Shown: positions 1 through 7,905 of the stretch, piece by piece
How positions within the stretch are numbered: the first letter of the stretch is position 1
How the letters are laid out: every line of letters begins with the position of its first letter
Assembly: GCF_043641925.1 (NCBI RefSeq)
Contig: NZ_JBHZRU010000010.1
Location: 54,240 to 118,239 of the forward strand
Length of the DNA: 64,000 nt
Direction of reading: 5' to 3'
Origin: Paenisporosarcina quisquiliarum_A
GTDB taxonomy: Bacteria; Bacillota; Bacilli; Bacillales_A; Planococcaceae
The notes under the pieces: model-generated
The model's input: only the letters and a program-made list of their open reading frames with translations
The model's database searches: none
Told to the model about the DNA's origin: nothing
Position numbers and translations under genes: made by a program

Positions 1-147
1 TTACCGGAAACGGCAAAGGTTTTTGAAAAAATAAAAGACCTTTACCAATTTGGTAAAGGTCTTGCTAACAACGAAGACGTTGCCAACAAAGCCGGAAGAT
101 TAACTCTTCGAAATGACGACTTTGCTGTAAAAGCTACTCCCCTTTAG
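1..147 (-). promoter_or_regulatory. yybP-ykoY manganese riboswitch (gene off left edge)
   Basis: Read on the minus strand, the element opens with AAAGGGGAGTAGCTTTTAC (145 to 127), the hallmark 5' segment of the yybP-ykoY aptamer. It contains a long stem at about 36-65 (AAGACCTTTACC pairing with GGTAAAGGTCTT). It ends with ACCTTTGCCGTTTCCGG (20 to 4), the conserved second loop region. Known members sense Mn2+ and control exporters or TerC, MntP and UPF0016-type membrane proteins. The controlled gene and any expression platform are outside the window. Confidence 0.8.
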
Positions 148-173
148 GAGATACGATTCAACTAGTTACTCAT

Positions 174-203
174 AATATATCTGATAATTAGATGAAATGT
201 CAA
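174..203 (-). promoter_or_regulatory. Promoter of the manganese riboswitch transcript
   Basis: On the minus strand a perfect -35 TTGACA (203-198) is followed after 18 nt by TATATT (179-174). The predicted start, near 166, lies about 20 nt upstream of the conserved GGGGAGTAGC of the riboswitch, as expected for a leader of this class. Confidence 0.6.
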
Positions 204-224
204 CAGACAAACAAAATTTATAAG

Positions 225-635
225 TTAATTATCTTCCATTAATTCTTTTTCTAATTCTTCACTATACTCTTTATCCAGCGTTCCATACCCTTCTTCTTTT
301 TCACTACTCCCAATAATGGCTGATCCATTTGACTGATTCCACCAAATTTTATACTCAAATAATCGTTCTGGCAAATTCTTATCAAAGTCAATGAAAAAAA
401 TAGCCTTAACATCTTCTTCACTAGACATATCGTATATCTTATTTGGATTCCAACTGACTTCTTTCATAATGGACTTAATCCGATTAATCTTTTCTGCATC
501 TTGAATATGCCTTTCTTTATCAATACTTTCACTCTTTACCTGCACATCGATTCTTGTCAATTCACCAGGTCCTCCAAGACATCCAACCAATAGAAAAACG
601 AAAAGGAATACCAAAACCAAAGCTTTTATATTCAT
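225..635 (-). CDS. Putative lipoprotein of unknown function
   Basis: This is a 136-residue protein with an N-terminal hydrophobic signal ending in a lipobox (LLVGC, about residues 15-19), so it is probably lipid-anchored outside the membrane. The remainder is charged and rich in Glu/Lys, with no motif I recognise. I chose the internal ATG at 635 because GAAGGTG lies about 10 nt upstream; the longer reading frame to 662 has no good ribosome binding site. It stands alone between the Mn riboswitch promoter and a dispersed repeat. Confidence 0.7.
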   Translation of the reverse strand: MNIKALVLVFLFVFLLVGCLGGPGELTRIDVQVKSESIDKERHIQDAEKINRIKSIMKEVSWNPNKIYDMSSEEDVKAIFFIDFDKNLPERLFEYKIWWNQSNGSAIIGSSEKEEGYGTLDKEYSEELEKELMEDN

Positions 636-825
636 GAATGAGTCACCTTCTTTTCTAATCACTTAGACGTATAAGGAAGAAATTGGTTTCAATCTTAAAT
701 TAAATAAACATGGTGTACCTAGATGTATTTCATGAATTCAGGTGGAGTGAAATGATTGATATTCAAATTATTTGTCTTTGATTCGATCTAGAAACTTTTA
801 AATTGGAAATATTTCTATGCTTCTA

Positions 826-996
826 CTGATTGAAATGAAGCCGGCGACTCCTGGGGGAATCAGCACGAGTTTTAGACCCTAGGGCGCTTTTAAAGGAACA
901 AAGACTATGAACGCCACATCGTTCGGCAACGTCTTTGAAACCAACATCCTGTTGGCCTCGTGCCCCCCGGAAAGCGTCCGGCGAAATGAAAATCAG
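826..996. repeat. Dispersed GC-rich repeat, copy 1
   Basis: A 171-bp block is bounded by imperfect inverted ends (CTGATTGAAAT at left, ATGAAAATCAG at right). It contains GGCGACTCC, TTTTAGACCCT and GGAAAGCGTCCG. The same ordered landmarks occur in opposite orientation at 63172-63295. It is far more GC-rich than the flanks and has no gene-like reading frame with a ribosome binding site. It resembles dispersed intergenic elements seen in Bacillales; mobility or RNA function is not shown here. Confidence 0.7.
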
Positions 997-1039
997 TCCC
1001 TTTATACATCTACTGATTTCCAAAGTTTTTATCAATATA

Positions 1040-1078
1040 AAAAAAACGCCTGAATCAATAAGTATGATTCAAGCGTTT
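1040..1078 (-). terminator. Rho-independent terminator of the bd oxidase operon
   Basis: On the minus strand ACGCTTGAATCA pairs with TGATTCAGGCGT and is followed by a run of T. It lies just after the stop of the CydS-like peptide, which supports that peptide being the last gene of the operon. Confidence 0.85.
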
Positions 1079-1083
1079 TAGCG

Positions 1084-1191
1084 TTATTCTTTATCTCGAA
1101 CGGGACCGTCTTTAGGTGCGAACACAAATGCCGTAATGATGGCACCAATTAAGACAATGAACGGTGCGTAAAAGATCATAAAATCTGTCAT
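1084..1191 (-). CDS. CydS/CydX-like small subunit of the bd oxidase
   Basis: This 35-residue peptide has one transmembrane helix (about residues 5-25) and a charged tail ending KDGPVRDKE. AAAGGAGG lies at ideal distance before the ATG. It follows cydB directly and precedes the operon terminator. Known bd oxidases carry a third single-helix subunit (CydX in Proteobacteria, CydS in Geobacillus) encoded after cydB. Size, topology and position fit that role, but sequence homology to CydS was not checked. Confidence 0.75.
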   Translation of the reverse strand: MTDFMIFYAPFIVLIGAIITAFVFAPKDGPVRDKE

Positions 1192-1205
1192 GAGTCCTGC
1201 CTCCT

Positions 1206-2237
1206 TTAGGCGTGATTGTCTCTTTTACCACTGACATAGTCTTTATTAAACAAGAATAGACGTAATAATAGATAGAGGGATGGTATTAACAATCCTAGTC
1301 CCGCGATGAACGCCACGATTAAGGCAATGGCCATCGCTTCATTCGTGAAACTGTCATAAATCGTTAAATACGGATATAACAAGAATGGATAATGTGAAAT
1401 GCCATAACCGAAAAATGCGAGTGCGAATTGTCCGGCTAATAAGCCAAATGCCAATCCATACTTTTGACGATTCCAGATTAGCCATACGGTACCTACGAAT
1501 AGAAGGAAGGACAATCCGAATACCCACCATAAATCGAGGATTCGATTGTAATGCTCTGGATTATGCCCTCTTAATTCGAAAATAATGCCTGAAGCTGTAA
1601 CCATTGTTGGCAAAGCCCATATCAAGGCGTATTTTCGTAATAACTCGGTTGCTGATTGGTCTCCAGCTTTATTGGCATACCAAGTTAAGAACACAGCGGA
1701 GATATAAAGAACTGCTACAATACTTAGCACCACAATGCTCCATGTTAAGGGGCTTGTGAACAGTGCCCAATAATCGAGCACGGGATTGCCATTGACCATG
1801 GATATAAATCCACCTTCAGAAATTGTGAGCACTGTTGAAAGTGATGCAGGAATGAATAACCCCGTGATCCCATACATGAATGTATACCCTTTGTGGCCGT
1901 TCGTACCGTAAGTAGCAAATGCATAGTACGAACCGCGAAGTGCCAGCAAGATAATTGCGATACTTGCTGGAACTAAAAGAGTTGTCCCGTAGTAAAATGC
2001 TGTTTTCGGAAAGAACCCAATAACGCCGACGAAGAAGAACACAAGAAAGACATTAGTCACTTCCCAAACTGGTGATAAATAACGTTGAATGATATTCGTT
2101 AAAATATGTTCACGTCTTGTTAACGTATTGTAGGCATTAAAGAAGCCTGCTCCAAAGTCAATGGACGCAACTATCACGTAACCAAACAAAAACATCCATA
2201 AAACCGAAATTCCGATAATCTCAAGTGTTAGTGTCAT
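1206..2237 (-). CDS. cydB: Cytochrome bd-type quinol oxidase subunit II
   Basis: The 343-residue protein has about eight or nine membrane helices and the CydB-type N-terminus (SIDFGAGFF near residues 26-34, then SPVWEVTNVFLVFF). It forms the membrane heterodimer with CydA that oxidises quinol and reduces oxygen to water. Its start overlaps the cydA stop by 4 bp (ATGA), so the two are translationally coupled. Length and style are closest to the B. subtilis YthB branch (about 346 aa) as I recall it. A CydS-like peptide follows. The assignment to CydB is firm; YthB versus CydB is less so. Confidence 0.9.
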   Translation of the reverse strand: MTLTLEIIGISVLWMFLFGYVIVASIDFGAGFFNAYNTLTRREHILTNIIQRYLSPVWEVTNVFLVFFFVGVIGFFPKTAFYYGTTLLVPASIAIILLALRGSYYAFATYGTNGHKGYTFMYGITGLFIPASLSTVLTISEGGFISMVNGNPVLDYWALFTSPLTWSIVVLSIVAVLYISAVFLTWYANKAGDQSATELLRKYALIWALPTMVTASGIIFELRGHNPEHYNRILDLWWVFGLSFLLFVGTVWLIWNRQKYGLAFGLLAGQFALAFFGYGISHYPFLLYPYLTIYDSFTNEAMAIALIVAFIAGLGLLIPSLYLLLRLFLFNKDYVSGKRDNHA

Positions 2238-3580
2238 TTGATGCCACCACCCTGTTCTTTACGTCGGTCTTCAATTTCCTGCTCGACTGGATTTCTCTTG
2301 AACATGCGTCGAAGAACAACCACACTACCAACGCCAAGTATTAAATACAGTCCCGCAAATAAGACAAGCATGATATCGACTTGGCCACTCGAAGTTGCTG
2401 CATCCTCTGTGCGCATAATCCCTCGAAGTACCCAAGGCTGTCTTCCGACTTCAGCCATCCACCAACCAGCTTCGATCGCAATCATAGCTAACGGACCCCC
2501 AGCTACGATTAGCCATCTAAACCACTTGGTTTGGACAAATGACCAGTTTCTCCATTTTGCAAATACGTACAAAGCAGATAAGAATGCTAACCACATTCCT
2601 ATGGTCACCATAATATCGAATAAGTAGTGAATGTATAATGGTGGAATTTCATCTTCAGAGAATTGGTCTAAACCAATTACTTCTTCAAATGGATTGCCAT
2701 GAGCCAGTATACTTAGAGCATAGGGAATTTCGATGGCATATTTCACTTCACCATCATCTAAAATTCCGTACATAATGAGAGAAGCGTTCTCTTCTGTTTC
2801 AAAATGCCATTCAGCCGCTGCTAATTTTTCTGGTTGATACTCGGCTAAATATTTACCCGAGAAATCCCCGATAATTGCTGCTGCAATCGAAAAGATTAAA
2901 CCAAGTTTCATTGTTAAGAATAAAGCTTTCTTATGATAGACATGATTCGAACCTTTTAACAAACGGAATGCCGCGATTGACGCCAACACAAATGCCGAGG
3001 TCATGTATGCAGTAACTACAACGTGAGCCACTTTCGTTGGCATTGCTGGGTTAAACATTGCTAGCAATGGATTGATGTTGATTAACTCCCCGTTTACTAG
3101 GTCAAACCCTTGAGGTGCATTCATAAACGCATTAACGATGGTAATAAAGACTGCAGAGAAAGATGCCCCAATAGCCACGGGAATTAATAATAATAAATGC
3201 TTTTTCTGATTTTCAAATCGATCCCACGTGTATAAGTAAATGCCTAAGAAAATTGCTTCAAAGAAAAACGCGAACGTTTCCATGAATAAAGGCAAGGCAA
3301 TTACATTCCCTGCGAGTTCCATAAAGTTCGGCCACAATAGTGAAAGTTGAAGACCAATCGCGGTACCAGTCACTACACCGACCGCAACCGTTATTACAAA
3401 GCCGCGTGCCCAGCGTCTAGCAAGCAAAATATAATGTTCATCATTTTTCTTTATACCAACCCATTGTGCGATCATGATCATAAGTGGAATACCTACGCCA
3501 ATGGTGGCATAAATAATATGAAATGAAAGCGTCAATTCAGTTAAAACTCGACTAAAAAATAAAGCTTCTTCATTGCCCAT
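2234..3580 (-). CDS. cydA: Cytochrome bd-type quinol oxidase subunit I
   Basis: This 448-residue integral membrane protein binds the haems and the quinol. Visible family features are His21 in the first helix (LSFHIIYATI), the acidic pair Glu101 and Glu108 (METFAFFFEA), His186, a short Q-loop (GDFSGKYLAEYQPEKLAAAE, about 238-257) and the conserved GRQPW near 379-383. The short Q-loop is typical of Bacillales enzymes. A GGGGGAAAG ribosome site precedes the ATG. It is the second gene of a four-gene operon: 31-aa peptide, cydA, cydB, CydS-like peptide. No cydCD is visible in the window. It probably belongs to the YthAB-like branch. Confidence 0.93.
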   Translation of the reverse strand: MGNEEALFFSRVLTELTLSFHIIYATIGVGIPLMIMIAQWVGIKKNDEHYILLARRWARGFVITVAVGVVTGTAIGLQLSLLWPNFMELAGNVIALPLFMETFAFFFEAIFLGIYLYTWDRFENQKKHLLLLIPVAIGASFSAVFITIVNAFMNAPQGFDLVNGELININPLLAMFNPAMPTKVAHVVVTAYMTSAFVLASIAAFRLLKGSNHVYHKKALFLTMKLGLIFSIAAAIIGDFSGKYLAEYQPEKLAAAEWHFETEENASLIMYGILDDGEVKYAIEIPYALSILAHGNPFEEVIGLDQFSEDEIPPLYIHYLFDIMVTIGMWLAFLSALYVFAKWRNWSFVQTKWFRWLIVAGGPLAMIAIEAGWWMAEVGRQPWVLRGIMRTEDAATSSGQVDIMLVLFAGLYLILGVGSVVVLRRMFKRNPVEQEIEDRRKEQGGGIK

Positions 3581-3595
3581 TTGACTTTCCCCCTA

Positions 3596-3691
3596 TTAAC
3601 GGCCGAAAATACGACCCAGTATCGACAATAGCATGATTGCGGCGACAATAATCACAATCCACATGAGTATTCGTTCTTGCTTCTTATACAT
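3596..3691 (-). CDS. 31-residue membrane peptide leading the bd oxidase operon
   Basis: The peptide has a basic N-terminus (MYKKQER), one hydrophobic helix (about residues 9-25) and a basic end (GRIFGR). GGAAGGTGACGTT before the ATG is a good ribosome site. It ends 15 nt before cydA and lies downstream of the only promoter-like sequence, so it is probably cotranscribed. I do not recognise a family. It could be an accessory subunit, an assembly factor or a leader peptide. Confidence 0.6.
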   Translation of the reverse strand: MYKKQERILMWIVIIVAAIMLLSILGRIFGR

Positions 3692-3713
3692 AACGTCACC
3701 TTCCTTAATTCCT

Positions 3714-3787
3714 ATCATACCTCATTTGGGCTGCTTTAAAAAAACGTGAGGGTTCATTTCATGAACAGTTGTGAAGGAACTGTGAAT
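3714..3787 (-). promoter_or_regulatory. Candidate promoter and operator of the bd oxidase operon
   Basis: A -10 TATGAT (3719-3714) has only a weak -35 (TTTTAA-like), which suggests activator dependence. Upstream lies a perfect inverted repeat GTTCAT-TTC-ATGAAC (3752-3766). Next come two direct repeats, TTGTGAA (3769-3775) and CTGTGAA (3780-3786), spaced 11 bp. TTGTGAA resembles the reported ResD half-site, and B. subtilis cydABCD responds to ResD. The assignment is inference. Confidence 0.4.
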
Positions 3788-3868
3788 ACCTGTTAAAAAA
3801 ATAGATTGCGAAAGTTTAGAGTATTTTGTATTCTTATTAAATCATACTTAAGTTTAGAGGTGCATGCG

Positions 3869-4294
3869 ATGAAAACAAAGCGTAAAGTGCTCGCTTATAT
3901 TACAAGAGGTAAAGATCCAAATTTAGAACTACTCGTTTTCGAGCATAAGAATCATCCTGAAGCAGGTCTTCAAGTACCAGGAGGAACGATTGAAGAAGAC
4001 GAAATGCTAATCGATGCCTTATATCGAGAAATTGCGGAAGAAACGGGCATCGTGAAAAATGACCTTTCCTTCATTGGTAAAATTCATAAATATAATTTCT
4101 ATCCAAATGGCAAACAAACGGCGTATGAACGAAACTTTTTCCATTTGAATTATGAAGGTTCGCAACAAACTTGGGATCATCAAGTCATTAGTGATGGTCT
4201 AGATAATGGACTCACGTTCCAATTCCGCTGGGAACCAATTGAATTGCTACCGAAACTTGCTGGTGAACAAGATAAAGCGGTGGAATTGTTGTAA
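3869..4294 (+). CDS. NUDIX hydrolase
   Basis: The 141-residue protein has a clear NUDIX box starting at GGTIEED and ending REIAEETGI (about residues 38-61), the Mg2+-binding pyrophosphohydrolase motif. The substrate cannot be read from the sequence. I chose the ATG at 3869 (AGAGGTG upstream) rather than the upstream TTG. It is transcribed divergently from the bd oxidase operon and converges on dgkB with a shared terminator. Confidence 0.85.
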   Translation: MKTKRKVLAYITRGKDPNLELLVFEHKNHPEAGLQVPGGTIEEDEMLIDALYREIAEETGIVKNDLSFIGKIHKYNFYPNGKQTAYERNFFHLNYEGSQQTWDHQVISDGLDNGLTFQFRWEPIELLPKLAGEQDKAVELL

Positions 4295-4299
4295 AGAAA

Positions 4300-4339
4300 G
4301 AAAAAGCGCTTCCCCATTTTTAAAGGAAACGCTTTTTTA
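4300..4339. terminator. Bidirectional terminator between NUDIX gene and dgkB
   Basis: AAGCGCTTCC pairs with GGAAACGCTT, flanked by A-rich and T-rich tracts on both sides. It lies in the short gap between two convergent genes, so it can stop transcription from either side. Confidence 0.8.
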
Positions 4340-4347
4340 TGTTCATT

Positions 4348-5259
4348 TTATGGGCGATCTTGTTCACGAATATCATCGATTGGTACGAAAATCTCAATAT
4401 GACGGTGTAAATTTTCAAATACCGCAGGCAAATTCCCACCGTATTCACCATCGAGATTCAATTGAACATGGTCTTCTGCCGTCACTTTAATATGACTCGC
4501 TTTTTTGTAAATAACTAACGGATCATCTAGATGGTTTCCACCAATAGCTAAAGTTGCTAAACGAATGAATTCTCCAATATGACATTTTCTCAATATCATC
4601 AACGTGAATTTTCCATCATTAATACTTGAATTAGGTGCTAGTTTTTCAAACCCTCCAACCGAATTCGTCAGACCGATTAAAAACATCATCGCTTCATCTT
4701 CAAATACCTCATCATCGTATTCAATACGCAGTCTTGACGCACGAATCGATGGGATCATCTCGATTCCCTTTAAGTAATATGCAAGTTGACCAAGAACGGT
4801 CTTCAATTTACTCGGAACATCATACGTTAGCTCTGTCATTTTACCGCCACCTGCGATGTTAATGAAATGACGATTATTAACAACACCAACGTCTACAGGA
4901 ATCGAATCGTTGGCAATGATGATATTGACCGCTTTTTCAATATCACGTGGAATTCGAAGAGCTCGTGCGAAGTCATTGGTCGTGCCCATTGGAATCAGAC
5001 CAACTTTCGGACGTTTTTCATAACCGCTAATTCCCGCAACTACTTCATTTAGGGTACCGTCTCCACCCGCTGCAATGACCAGGTCAAACCCGCGTTCTAC
5101 TGCATGCTTTGCAGCTTCTACCGCATCGCCTTCACAAGTTGTTGCGTGACAAGACGTTTCGTATCCAGCTATTTCTAGTTTTTCTAATACTTCTGGTAAG
5201 TGTTTTCTAAATAACTCACGTCCCGAAGTCGGATTATAAATAATACGTGCACGTTTCAT
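4348..5259 (-). CDS. dgkB: Diacylglycerol kinase DgkB
   Basis: The 303-residue protein belongs to the DAGK catalytic family. It has NPTSG at residues 9-13, the nucleotide-binding GGDGTLNE at 65-72 and GTTNDFARAL near 93-102. The known role of DgkB is phosphorylating diacylglycerol to phosphatidic acid, which recycles lipid from lipoteichoic acid synthesis. The ATG at 5259 is preferred because AGGAAGG is 8 nt upstream, whereas for the ATG at 5265 it would be only 2 nt away. In B. subtilis dgkB directly follows gatB; here gatB is about 24 kb away, so the locus has been separated. Confidence 0.92.
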   Translation of the reverse strand: MKRARIIYNPTSGRELFRKHLPEVLEKLEIAGYETSCHATTCEGDAVEAAKHAVERGFDLVIAAGGDGTLNEVVAGISGYEKRPKVGLIPMGTTNDFARALRIPRDIEKAVNIIIANDSIPVDVGVVNNRHFINIAGGGKMTELTYDVPSKLKTVLGQLAYYLKGIEMIPSIRASRLRIEYDDEVFEDEAMMFLIGLTNSVGGFEKLAPNSSINDGKFTLMILRKCHIGEFIRLATLAIGGNHLDDPLVIYKKASHIKVTAEDHVQLNLDGEYGGNLPAVFENLHRHIEIFVPIDDIREQDRP

Positions 5260-5333
5260 ACACATTTCCTTCCTGCTTTACATATTCATCAATTCATAAG
5301 ACTCTGCTTCTTCACAAAAAGTTGCATATCCCA

Positions 5334-5366
5334 CGAAAAGAAGCCGTGCAAAGTCTGCCGGCTTCA
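5334..5366 (-). terminator. Terminator of the thioredoxin-like gene
   Basis: On the minus strand GAAGCCG and CGGCTTC pair around a 12-nt loop, followed by TTTTCG. It lies about 40 nt after the stop at 5404. Confidence 0.7.
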
Positions 5367-5403
5367 TTTTCTTTATTATAAACCAATGCATGCAATCGAA
5401 CAA

Positions 5404-5973
5404 TTATGACTGTTTTTGCAGGGCTGCTGTAAATTCTTTTCGGAGGTCTTCGTATACCCACAACCAATATTCTGGTGTCGAAACATATTCATCCGTAATA
5501 TTTTTAATGAATTTTTGTTGTTTTTCTATAAAAGTTGGATCTTCAGTTGATGGTAATTCTTTTTTCAACTTCATCACGTATTCTTGCAATTTAGGTGCTC
5601 GTGGCCCCCATTGGCTGATGACTTCGCCATCTTTATTCAATAGCAAATAGATGGGAATTGAACGTCCACCATTTGTTAAGTATCGATCCATTAAATCTAA
5701 CGTTTGGTCCCGATACACGACGTTCACATCGATACTTGCTGCTTCTGCTATTCGACGTAAAATCGCATTATTCATCATCGCATCGCCACACCAGTCTTCT
5801 GTAATCGCTAAAATGCTAGGGCCTTTTTCTTTTAATAATGAAATAAATTCATCATCCTGAGGGACATGAAAATGCTCATATACACGTTCACTATTTTCTT
5901 TATGTTGATCCATTTTCTCCATATATGTTTGCAGTGAAATGGCTTCATCGAAGTATTGTTTTTCAGTTTTCAT
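5404..5973 (-). CDS. Thioredoxin-like family protein
   Basis: The 189-residue protein has a thioredoxin-fold core with the active-site region TEDWCGDAMMNN (Trp61, Cys62), the cis-proline segment SIPIYLLL and the strand GEVISQWGPRAP. It resembles the Bacillales thioredoxin_9-type proteins. The active site is C-G-D-A, so only the first cysteine is present; a classical dithiol exchange is unlikely. There is no signal peptide, so it is cytosolic. It is transcribed alone with its own terminator. The physiological partner is unknown. Confidence 0.8.
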   Translation of the reverse strand: MKTEKQYFDEAISLQTYMEKMDQHKENSERVYEHFHVPQDDEFISLLKEKGPSILAITEDWCGDAMMNNAILRRIAEAASIDVNVVYRDQTLDLMDRYLTNGGRSIPIYLLLNKDGEVISQWGPRAPKLQEYVMKLKKELPSTEDPTFIEKQQKFIKNITDEYVSTPEYWLWVYEDLRKEFTAALQKQS

Positions 5974-6197
5974 TCGTTTTCCAACTCCTTTTTTACAGTT
6001 TACTCATAAAAAATATAGGAATCAATTTTGAGCTTCAAATCCTTGTGGTTGTAAGGATTTTGTCGAATAAGTTATTGCCCAAAAAGCATTTTTCGAAAAA
6101 TATTTTCAATTGTTAGGTTTTAGATTTATTTTCTAGGGGTAAATTTCAACTAGAACACAAGCAAAACAAAAACAAACAATTCGAGGAGGAAACAAAA

Positions 6198-6371
6198 ATG
6201 GCAGAGTGGAAAAAGAAATTATTAGCTAGTGGATTTGCAGGCGGATTAGTATTAGCAGGATTAACTGGATGTGGCGACGGTGTCGATCAAGACAACGGCG
6301 TAGACGACGGTGAAGAGATGGACGACGTGGATGATGAAAACAAAAATGAAGAAACAGAAGGCGAAGAGTAA
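6198..6371 (+). CDS. Small acidic lipoprotein
   Basis: The 57-residue product has a Lys-rich N-terminus, a hydrophobic stretch and a lipobox LTGC (Cys25). The last 32 residues are almost only Asp, Glu, Gly and Asn. GAGGAGG precedes the ATG and a strong terminator follows (6434-6479), so this is a complete transcription unit. The mature part would be a short, highly acidic peptide anchored to the outer membrane face. No family is recognised. Confidence 0.75.
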   Translation: MAEWKKKLLASGFAGGLVLAGLTGCGDGVDQDNGVDDGEEMDDVDDENKNEETEGEE

Positions 6372-6433
6372 GTCGTAGAATAGCTTTTCTATTCGATACT
6401 TCGTATACTGAATTCATTTTACGCATTCATATG

Positions 6434-6479
6434 AAAGGTACTTCTACTAACTTTAGGGTTGGTGGCAGTACCTTTTTTA
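6434..6479 (+). terminator. Terminator of the small acidic lipoprotein gene
   Basis: AAAGGTACT pairs with AGTACCTTT across a longer, partly paired loop, followed by six T on the plus strand. Confidence 0.8.
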
Positions 6480-6493
6480 TTTGAAAAAAGTAA

Positions 6494-6562
6494 CTATGTA
6501 GAGCACTTAGCTAGAATCAAAAATCCTATTAAGACGATAACAATTAATAAGATTTTTTCCAT
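6494..6562 (-). CDS. Possible 22-residue hydrophobic peptide
   Basis: The ATG at 6562 has AAAGGTGG at good spacing. The product is one hydrophobic segment (LLIVIVLIGFLILA) ending KCST. There is no homology argument, only the ribosome site and composition. It lies at the end of the minus-strand island and could be a chance frame. Confidence 0.35.
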   Translation of the reverse strand: MEKILLIVIVLIGFLILAKCST

Positions 6563-6690
6563 ACATCCACCTTTTGTGAGCGCGGTCAAATCACCTACCA
6601 TGGAACGGTTAATGGAATCAGGTAAGTGAGGAAATGGATTTTCTCTCTGTTATGACGTTGACTTGAATTTTCATGGTCAATCATAGAAAC

Positions 6691-6867
6691 CTACCCCTTC
6701 ATCGGTTTTCGAATAAACAAACTACAAAATATTAAAGACGCCCCAACCATTTGCATAGTCGTAAAAACCTTATAAGAGTCTAAATAACCTAATGGAAAAA
6801 TAATTCCTGAAAGGATGAATCCAAGTCCAATTCCACCAATAGAATATCCTATTTCATTTCGAGTCAT
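6691..6867 (-). CDS. Small two-helix membrane protein
   Basis: The 58-residue product has two hydrophobic segments (about 8-28 and 36-52) and a basic tail. It starts 3 nt after the stop of the TPR gene upstream, with GGGAG inside that gene's end as ribosome site, so the two are probably cotranscribed and coupled. No family is recognised. Confidence 0.6.
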   Translation of the reverse strand: MTRNEIGYSIGGIGLGFILSGIIFPLGYLDSYKVFTTMQMVGASLIFCSLFIRKPMKG

Positions 6868-6870
6868 TTT

Positions 6871-7356
6871 TTACTCCCACGTTTCATCCAACTTATCTGC
6901 ATAGAATGTGATTGCTTTCTTGTATTTATGAATATCTTGATCAGCTGAAGTTTCTACAAGAGAATTCAGAAGAATCTCCATTGCTGAACTATGTTTTTGT
7001 AAATTATATAAAGTCATCGAAAAGAATACTTTGATCGCTTTATTGTCAGGATAAAGTTCCATTCCTTTTATGAAAATATTATATGACTTTTCATATTGTC
7101 CCAGTGTTCGGTATGTACTTCCTAAACCTACGATTGCTCCTTCTAAATCTTTTCCTGATAGACCCAATTCAATTGCCTTTTCATAATAAGGAACCGCTTT
7201 TGATTCCTCACCCATGACATCAAAACTCCATGCACATTGGTAATTAATATAGGCATCGGTTGGAAAGCTTTGAACCAACTCAATTAGAACACTATTTGAC
7301 TTCTCTAATTGCCCATACTCTCTAAGTTTTATTGCGTGATTTAATTTTTCATTCAT
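6871..7356 (-). CDS. TPR-repeat protein
   Basis: The 161-residue helical protein has about three to four tetratricopeptide-like repeats (for example PYYEKAIELGL and LGSTYRTLGQYEKSYNIF). Such repeats form protein-binding scaffolds. It has a longer paralogue in this window at 44173-45219, with the same N-terminal layout of ESK/ESN, AIELGL and YNL(Q/G). The ATG at 7356 is preferred over the GTG at 7365 because GAGGTG then sits at proper spacing. The partner is unknown. Confidence 0.75.
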   Translation of the reverse strand: MNEKLNHAIKLREYGQLEKSNSVLIELVQSFPTDAYINYQCAWSFDVMGEESKAVPYYEKAIELGLSGKDLEGAIVGLGSTYRTLGQYEKSYNIFIKGMELYPDNKAIKVFFSMTLYNLQKHSSAMEILLNSLVETSADQDIHKYKKAITFYADKLDETWE

Positions 7357-7386
7357 AGCGATCACCTCACCTATGCAATTAATTAA

Positions 7387-7848
7387 TTAATTTGCTTGCA
7401 TTTTCTCTGCTATTTCTTTTAATGCTAAAGCTCGATTCACAATAAATGCCTGCATGTATTTCTCTAGGAATAGTCGATCGGCTAGTCTGCCTAACAAGCC
7501 TAGAGGTGAAATGTATGCAAATTCATCCTTCATGACAGTACCCGGACCACTTTCAATAAATTCGTGTGTATGTTTAAACGAATGGAATGCGCCTTTCACC
7601 ATTTCATCCGTAAATCGGTATGGCTTTTCCATTTCAGTAATCTTCGCAGTCAACTTTTGTTTTATTCCTAAATGCACCGCTTCCCACGTAACGCTTTCAC
7701 CTAACTCAATCAATCCTTCAGTTACTCCACCAATTGCTCTTTCCTTTGTTTTTGATGTGGTTTCCATATGTACTTGAATGTTTCTAGCAAGATCAAAACA
7801 AACAAGGATAGGTGCTGCTATATAAATTTCGTGTTTTAATAATGGCAT
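7387..7848 (-). CDS. SRPBCC (START/polyketide-cyclase-like) protein
   Basis: The 153-residue single-domain protein begins with the typical first strand and helix of the SRPBCC ligand-binding fold (HEIYIAAPILVCFDLARN) and ends with an amphipathic C-terminal helix. AAGAGG precedes the ATG. Proteins of this type bind small hydrophobic ligands; the ligand is unknown. Confidence 0.7.
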   Translation of the reverse strand: MPLLKHEIYIAAPILVCFDLARNIQVHMETTSKTKERAIGGVTEGLIELGESVTWEAVHLGIKQKLTAKITEMEKPYRFTDEMVKGAFHSFKHTHEFIESGPGTVMKDEFAYISPLGLLGRLADRLFLEKYMQAFIVNRALALKEIAEKMQAN

Positions 7849-7905
7849 GTTATTGTTACCTCTTCATTTTATTGAATGAATATGCGTTGCTAAACTTAAG
7901 CAAAT

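Noticed and set aside
823..1035. 70-codon minus frame over the GC-rich repeat.
   Set aside because: It lies on a dispersed repeat, lacks a ribosome site and has no protein-like composition.
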